Shown piece by piece: positions 6,620-7,320 of a stretch of 7,320 nucleotides of DNA. The notes below the pieces were generated by a model that saw only the letters and a program-made list of their open reading frames with translations, ran no database searches and had not been told where the DNA came from. Every line of letters starts with the position of its first letter. Position 1 is the stretch's first letter. The position numbers and the translations under genes were made by a program. Where the stretch lies: contig PWNY01000229.1 in assembly GCA_003557805.1 (NCBI GenBank), forward strand, positions 1 through 7,320, read 5' to 3'. Source of the DNA: Bacteroidales bacterium. Lineage in GTDB: Bacteria; Bacteroidota; Bacteroidia; Bacteroidales; UBA7960.

Positions 6620-6635
6620 CCCAGGTATTGCTGGG
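6620..6635. repeat. Small stem-loop in the flavodoxin leader
   Basis: CCCAG (6620-6624) and CTGGG (6631-6635) can pair around a 6-base loop, 27 bases before ATG 6663. There is no T-run on either strand directly after it, so a terminator is not supported. The left arm coincides with the right inverted repeat of the suspected mobile element. Confidence 0.3.
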
Positions 6636-6650
6636 GTTAAGGTTCTAAAA

Positions 6651-6654
6651 AGGA
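6651..6654 (+). promoter_or_regulatory. Shine-Dalgarno site of the flavodoxin gene
   Basis: AGGA, within a purine-rich AAAAAGGAA stretch, lies 8 bases before ATG 6663. It supports that start codon. Confidence 0.55.
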
Positions 6655-6662
6655 ACAGAATT

Positions 6663-7142
6663 ATGAAAACAGCAATTATTTACGCAAGCAGTCACGGAAC
6701 TACTGAGAAAGTTGCAAAGCAGATACAGCTTGGACTTGGTGGTGAGAGTACACGCCTTATCGACCTGAAAGCAACCAAAACAGTTGATCTCAGCCTTTTT
6801 GATACATTGATAATCGGAGGGTCAATTCATGCAGGACAAATGCAGGGCAGGGTGAAGAGTTTCTGTAAAAAGAATATGGCGGATTTGCTCAAGAAGCGGG
6901 TAGGCCTTTTCATGGTAGGAATGAACGAATCACAGTTTGAAAACGAGTTCAACAATGCTTTTCCTGAACTGCTGCGCAAACACGCTTTCACCTCAAAATG
7001 TGTTGGAGGGGAATTTTTATTTGAAAAAATGAATTTTTTTGAACGGCTTATTGTAAAAAAAGTGTCGGGTACCAGTCAAAACGTATCGAAGATTGACGAC
7101 AGCAAGATTGCAGAGCTGATATATGAAATCAAAAAAGAATAA
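6663..7142 (+). CDS. HemG-like flavodoxin domain protein
   Basis: This is a 159-residue single-domain flavodoxin-like protein. The N terminus M-K-T-A-I-I-Y-A-S-S-H-G-T-T-E is the beta-strand plus phosphate-binding loop that holds FMN (S9-S10-H11-G12-T13-T14). L-I-I-G-G-S-I-H-A-G follows at the second FMN loop, where HemG-type proteins have a similar I-G-x-S-I segment. The C-terminal part has a glycine-rich V-G-G-E-F and then F-F-E-R-L-I-V-K-K-V-S-G, matching the tail region of HemG (menaquinone-dependent protoporphyrinogen dehydrogenase). E. coli HemG is ~181 residues, slightly longer. The HemG-specific long insertion seems shortened, so this may be a general HemG-like flavodoxin rather than a proven heme-pathway enzyme. 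It has its own ribosome binding site and is ~500 bases from the kinase cassette, so is probably transcribed separately. FMN binding is well supported; the electron acceptor or substrate is unknown. Confidence 0.85.
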   Translation: MKTAIIYASSHGTTEKVAKQIQLGLGGESTRLIDLKATKTVDLSLFDTLIIGGSIHAGQMQGRVKSFCKKNMADLLKKRVGLFMVGMNESQFENEFNNAFPELLRKHAFTSKCVGGEFLFEKMNFFERLIVKKVSGTSQNVSKIDDSKIAELIYEIKKE

Positions 7143-7320
7143 AATTTTAATATCAACGATAAAGAGAAAAATTACATTTCTTTTGTTTCAATATAAAAAA
7201 CCAAATTAGCCTTAATTATTCACAAATTTTCTCGTAAACCACATAAAACACTCATTATAAGTGCTATATATGTTGTGCTTGAGAAAATTGAATTGTTACA
7301 ATCTTTTCGGCTCTGAAAAA

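Larger units (their letters stand above)
6243..6624. mobile_element. Candidate insertion-sequence remnant bounded by imperfect inverted repeats
   Basis: CTGGGATAAAAAT at 6243-6255 recurs inverted at 6610-6624, where the complement reads CTGGGATATAAAAAT, differing by a two-base insertion. Between them lie a strong hairpin, a transposase-like stub beginning ~90 bases from the left repeat, and broken coding-like sequence. That layout, a terminal repeat with an ORF start just inside it, is typical of insertion sequences. At 382 bases the unit is far too short to be intact. The repeats are short and AT-rich, so chance similarity is possible. Target-site duplications were not found. Confidence 0.3.
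6166..6662. other. Gene-poor region between the hybrid kinase and the flavodoxin
   Basis: No intact gene is supported across these ~500 bases. The first ~75 are AT-rich without a recognisable terminator. From about 6243 to 6624 there are short repeats, a long hairpin, a 49-codon ORF resembling a transposase N terminus, and a second coding-like stretch without a proper start. Together these suggest decayed mobile DNA. The last ~40 bases hold a small stem-loop and the ribosome binding site of the flavodoxin gene. Confidence 0.6.

Noticed and set aside
6620..6635. Intrinsic terminator
   Set aside because: The 5-base stem has no following T-run on either strand.
7143..7320. Gene, RNA or terminator in the right-hand AT-rich tail
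   Set aside because: Only weak 4-base inverted arms around 7249-7263 and no open frame of note; nothing supportable.
1..7320. CRISPR array or tRNA/rRNA genes
   Set aside because: No regularly spaced repeats and no cloverleaf or rRNA-like sequence noticed on either strand.

Overview
The window looks like a piece of a Bacteroidota chromosome, probably Bacteroidales-like. This rests on the protein families, the weak or absent Shine-Dalgarno sites before most starts, and the AT-rich intergenic DNA. It is inferred by eye, without a database search. All supported genes lie on the + strand.

Layout. (1) 2-544: C-terminal end of a PQQ-dependent glucose/sorbosone dehydrogenase that begins outside the window. 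(2) 623-1769: a broken radical SAM gene of the HemN/HutW/ChuW (heme-related) type. Its two halves lie in different frames, and a block of roughly 70 family-typical residues is missing at the junction. (3) 1867-6165: a compact signalling cassette. It contains a B12-binding protein with the CarH photoreceptor signature (W-x9-EH plus E-x-H-x-x-G), a soluble histidine kinase whose ATG overlaps the previous stop (ATGA), and 37 bases later a hybrid protein with receiver-PAS-GAF-HisKA-HATPase architecture. (4) 6166-6662: about 500 bases without an intact gene. They hold a long imperfect hairpin, a 49-codon transposase-like stub and other decayed coding-like sequence, probably the scar of an insertion sequence. 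(5) 6663-7142: a small HemG-like flavodoxin. (6) 7143-7320: AT-rich, no supported feature.

How the genes may work together. The most interesting unit is the cassette at 1867-6165. CarH-type B12 domains are best known fused to MerR DNA-binding domains, where adenosylcobalamin photolysis changes oligomer state and gene expression. Here the same cap plus Rossmann module has no DNA-binding domain. It carries an uncharacterised N-terminal helical domain and is translationally coupled to a histidine kinase. The simplest model is a cytoplasmic light- or cobalamin-sensing protein that controls the kinase, with the receiver of the following hybrid protein as a possible phosphate acceptor. No DNA-binding or other output domain is encoded in the window, so the final target is elsewhere. 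The residue matching the light-state His ligand of Thermus CarH is Leu here, so the photochemistry, if any, should differ.

The heme-type radical SAM pseudogene and the HemG-like flavodoxin flank this cassette. A functional connection between them is speculative.
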